From Lachnospiraceae bacterium (lineage in GTDB: Bacteria > Bacillota > Clostridia > Lachnospirales > Lachnospiraceae): 64,000 bases of DNA. The notes beneath the pieces were generated by a model. It did not search any database, was not told the DNA's origin, and saw only the letters and a list, made by a program, of their open reading frames with translations. A program made the position numbers and the translations under genes. The stretch spans positions 62,001 through 126,000 of the forward strand of contig JAFTWC010000035.1 of the NCBI GenBank assembly GCA_017465475.1. The letters run 5' to 3'. Positions 61,930 through 64,000 of this stretch are shown piece after piece (positions within the stretch are counted from its first letter, which is position 1; the number at the start of each line of letters is the position of its first letter).

Positions 61930-63154
61930 CTGAATTTTGTAACCTCCACTCATCTTCCTGCACCGGCACCTGTTCCCAGGCTTCTGTAAGCAGGAGTAGT
62001 TTCCCTTCCGTTTTTACCGTATCCTTCTCCACTACTGTGACATGCTCCACGGAAAGCACCGTAGTGCGATGTTGTTCCAGATACGAAATATAACGGTTTA
62101 GTGCCAGTTCTGCCAAATGTTCCGCTTCCTCTTTCGTATATGTCACAACCACCGGAACATACTCCGATATCGTTGTTTTTTGTATCCGAAAGGGCAACGG
62201 AAAATGTTTATGCAACGACAAAACAGCATCTTCTGTTATTATAGCATAATTTGCATAAGAATGACTAGGCATATGAGAAAATATTTTTTTATTTCCGTAT
62301 AAAAGAGTATACCCGTTTTTTGTTTTTCCGGTATAGTTTCGTTCTACTTTTTTTCCGGAAAAGGAATTAGAATAATTTTTTACCGTTTTCAATATAATAT
62401 CCGCTTCCGCCGCCACTCCGTACCGATTTACTTCAACCTCATTATCTCCCACTACGGAAATCACACCACTAACCAGAATATCCCCTTTTTTCACCACATC
62501 TCCTTCTTTAACCAAAGGAGTTCCTGTTCTGCAAACCAGTTGTTCCACCATGCCGTCTGCTGTGGCCACCAAATGAACCGGAGTTTGTGCCTCCTCTTTT
62601 TTTATAGGCATATCCGTCTCTGCCACCCGCAAAAAAAGCTTGGTTCCACGTAACTCCGCAGACACCCAGCCGATATCCGGATAATCAATTCGAAGTTTCC
62701 GTTCGATATCCGTACAATCCACGTCTTCACAGCGCATCCCACAGACGATGCCGGTTCCCTTTAGATATGATAAAAGTTCCTCTTCCGTATGTACAAAACC
62801 TCCTGTTACGGAAATATCCCACACATACCGGGATAACAGCCACATCATCCAAAAGAAATAAATACCGCCGGCAAAAAACACGATCCTCCTACGATGTTTT
62901 TTCACAAAAAACGGTAAGCCGATCCGCTTCCTGATATAAGGAATACAATGTGCCTTTCTAGCCACATGCTTTACTCGAATGTAATCCTTTACTTTCATTT
63001 TTGCAACATAAACCGTTCCTTTTTCGGTTACTCTTGTTCCAATCTCATATAGCGGAATCTTTCGGCTTCGGCAAACATTAAAAAAACGTTCCGGTGAGGT
63101 CCCCTTAAGTTCCACAAACACCGTTCCGCTAAAAAAATCCATCAGTCGTTTCAT
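61886..63154 (-). CDS. yqfD: Sporulation protein YqfD
   Basis: A 422-aa membrane protein of the YqfD family, expressed in the mother cell in Bacillus. An N-terminal domain with VKVKDYIRVKHVARKAHC-like basic region, a TM helix (about 90-110), then a FtsQ/POTRA-like extracytoplasmic part (VCGMRCEDVDCTDIERKLR and DIGWVSAELRGTKL) and SGVISVVGDNEV. It follows yqfC by 12 bases. The ribosome site is AAGGAG. Its presence suggests an endospore-forming lineage. Confidence 0.92.
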   Translation of the reverse strand: MKRLMDFFSGTVFVELKGTSPERFFNVCRSRKIPLYEIGTRVTEKGTVYVAKMKVKDYIRVKHVARKAHCIPYIRKRIGLPFFVKKHRRRIVFFAGGIYFFWMMWLLSRYVWDISVTGGFVHTEEELLSYLKGTGIVCGMRCEDVDCTDIERKLRIDYPDIGWVSAELRGTKLFLRVAETDMPIKKEEAQTPVHLVATADGMVEQLVCRTGTPLVKEGDVVKKGDILVSGVISVVGDNEVEVNRYGVAAEADIILKTVKNYSNSFSGKKVERNYTGKTKNGYTLLYGNKKIFSHMPSHSYANYAIITEDAVLSLHKHFPLPFRIQKTTISEYVPVVVTYTKEEAEHLAELALNRYISYLEQHRTTVLSVEHVTVVEKDTVKTEGKLLLLTEAWEQVPVQEDEWRLQNSDEYSGNNDGTSGGA

Positions 63155-63166
63155 CTGTCTACTCCT

Positions 63167-63532
63167 TTACCCCTTATTTCCCTGATAGGATACTCCGTCA
63201 ATGATTCCCACAATCCGAAGCTCCTCCGGTAAAAAATACTCCAGGCGAAGACAGGTTCCCTCGATACACAGCTCGTATTTTTTTGTTTTTAAGCGAATTC
63301 TGCAAGCGGTATATTCCGTTACGGAAGAAAAATTCCGCACAATCATACAATGTCTGCCTGCTAAATACAACATCATTTCACCGGCCACATCACCGGTTAA
63401 AGAAACCGAATCCGTCAGTCGTTCAAAAAAAGAGGCATATTCTTTCTTTTCCTTCTTTTCCGTGCGTTTCACCTGCAAATAAAGATCTTTTTTTTCCTCG
63501 GGCATCTTACGTCGTACCTTGTACTTTGCCAT
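63167..63532 (-). CDS. yqfC: YabP/YqfC-family sporulation protein
   Basis: A 121-aa protein with the YabP/YqfC beta-rich domain in its second half (DVAGEMMLYLAGRHCMIVRN, LRLEYFLPEELRIVG). The first half is a Lys/Glu-rich helix. In Bacillus YqfC and YqfD are made under sigma-E. The ribosome site is ACGGAGG. It is the first gene of the yqfC-yqfD-phoH-HD-ybeY group. Confidence 0.9.
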   Translation of the reverse strand: MAKYKVRRKMPEEKKDLYLQVKRTEKKEKKEYASFFERLTDSVSLTGDVAGEMMLYLAGRHCMIVRNFSSVTEYTACRIRLKTKKYELCIEGTCLRLEYFLPEELRIVGIIDGVSYQGNKG

Positions 63533-63590
63533 GCCGCCTCCGTATCCTCTCCCTTACTTTCCAGTATATTGCACCAATAAACGTAAAATA

Positions 63591-63614
63591 CCCCTTAATC
63601 CGAAGATTAAGGGG
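63591..63614 (-). terminator. Terminator after rpsU
   Basis: A perfect 10-bp stem CCCCTTAATC / GATTAAGGGG with a 4-base loop. On the plus strand a T6 run follows. On the minus strand, the rpsU side, only TATTTTA follows, so termination there may be incomplete. Confidence 0.75.
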
Positions 63615-63627
63615 CTTTTTTAGCACA

Positions 63628-63804
63628 TTATTTATACTTGCGCTTACGAGCAGCTTCAGACTTCTTCTTACGTCTTACGCTCGGCTTCTCGTAATGCTCT
63701 CTCTTGCGAATCTCCTGCTGAATGCCAGCCTTTGCGCAGTTTCTCTTGAATCTGCGGAGAGCGCTGTCGAGGGATTCATTCTCTTTTACGATAACATTCG
63801 ACAT
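63628..63804 (-). CDS. rpsU: 30S ribosomal protein S21
   Basis: A 58-aa basic protein: [20 protein letters not shown], then [20 protein letters not shown] and a tail [15 protein letters not shown]. This is full-length S21. It was read directly from the minus strand. The ribosome site is GGGAGGTTAGGTGAG. It has its own promoter and a hairpin terminator. Confidence 0.97.
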   Translation of the reverse strand: MSNVIVKENESLDSALRRFKRNCAKAGIQQEIRKREHYEKPSVRRKKKSEAARKRKYK

Positions 63805-63882
63805 CTTCTCACCTAACCTCCCTCCAGTTGTGTATTGTGCCTATATACAACTGTTTGGGTATTTTATAATAGCACTAATAAG

Positions 63883-63910
63883 ATTATATCATAAAAATTC
63901 CATTCGTCAA
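63883..63910 (-). promoter_or_regulatory. Promoter of rpsU
   Basis: On the minus strand TTGACG (63905-63910), 16 bases and TATAAT (63883-63888), about 80 bases before the start. Confidence 0.7.
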
Positions 63911-63948
63911 TAAGAAATTTAAAATTGTTGGAATTTTTTTGAAAACTT

Positions 63949-64000
63949 TTACTTAATCTGCCCCTTCAGCACCTCTGCTGCCTTGGCGATAGCATCATCG
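63949..64000 (-). CDS. Partial CDS, C-terminal end of an unknown protein
   Basis: The last bases of the window read on the minus strand as DDAIAKAAEVLKGQIK followed by a TAA at 63949-63951. The codon use and the Ala/Lys helix look coding. The rpsU promoter begins about 40 bases further on. The family cannot be told from 16 residues. Confidence 0.45.
   Translation of the reverse strand, partial: DDAIAKAAEVLKGQIK

Noticed and set aside
1-64000. CRISPR array, tRNA or rRNA genes, insertion sequences
   Set aside because: No regularly spaced repeats, cloverleaf signals, transposase frames or rRNA motifs were recognised on either strand; a covariance-model scan would settle the tRNA question.

Overview
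The window looks like chromosomal DNA of a Gram-positive, low-to-moderate-GC Clostridia bacterium, most likely a member of the Lachnospiraceae. Supporting signs are the AGGAGG-type ribosome binding sites, the TTGACA/TATAAT promoters, the sporulation genes yqfC, yqfD and a spoVB-like flippase, ribonuclease Y, a TIGR03960/TIGR03936/RNase G group, meso-diaminopimelate dehydrogenase, and BlaI/M56 sensing. No IS element, prophage, tRNA, rRNA or CRISPR array was seen. Most genes lie on the minus strand. The family assignment is inference, because no rRNA is present.

Layout. At 0-4.3 kb a PP2C phosphatase, a membrane Ser/Thr kinase with an extracellular leucine-rich-repeat region and a gene cut by the window edge form a signalling operon. 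At 4.4-10.3 kb are diaminopimelate dehydrogenase, a CarD-type regulator, a chemotaxis receptor and a secreted SGNH esterase lipoprotein. At 10.3-16 kb RNase G and two radical-SAM-linked proteins enclose an FGGY sugar kinase. At 16-22 kb are a zinc-ribbon membrane protein, a SWIM/SNF2 helicase and a SulP transporter. At 22-28.5 kb is a probable operon pdp-dacF-phosphoesterase-scpA-scpB-dacB. At 28.6-32.5 kb are DAHP synthase, a palindromic foldback element, a XerD-like protein that has lost its catalytic residues, a NUDIX hydrolase and ProC.

At 32.5-46.5 kb is an envelope-sensing island. BlaI sits beside an exceptionally large (about 2057 aa) BlaR1-type M56 protein that carries three DUF6273-like modules, a BNR/RCC1-like region and a duplicated unnamed domain. 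Next come a two-component system with two membrane proteins, cardiolipin synthase, a tiny 11-residue-repeat protein, a second chemotaxis receptor and a small two-TM protein. The promoters of the tiny protein and of the two-TM protein share two sequence blocks at exactly the same spacing. They also share direct-repeat boxes with the region upstream of the response regulator. This predicts one autoregulated membrane-stress regulon, and it is the best candidate here for an undescribed system.

At 46.5-64 kb is a housekeeping block: aspartate aminotransferase, RNase Y, MiaB, proBA with a DUF896 gene, two flavoproteins, a BofC-like protein, a SpoVB-like flippase, ybeY, an HD-domain membrane protein, phoH, yqfD, yqfC and rpsU. 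Apart from rpsU and the genes from rny down, it is probably one long collinear transcript or a few overlapping ones.
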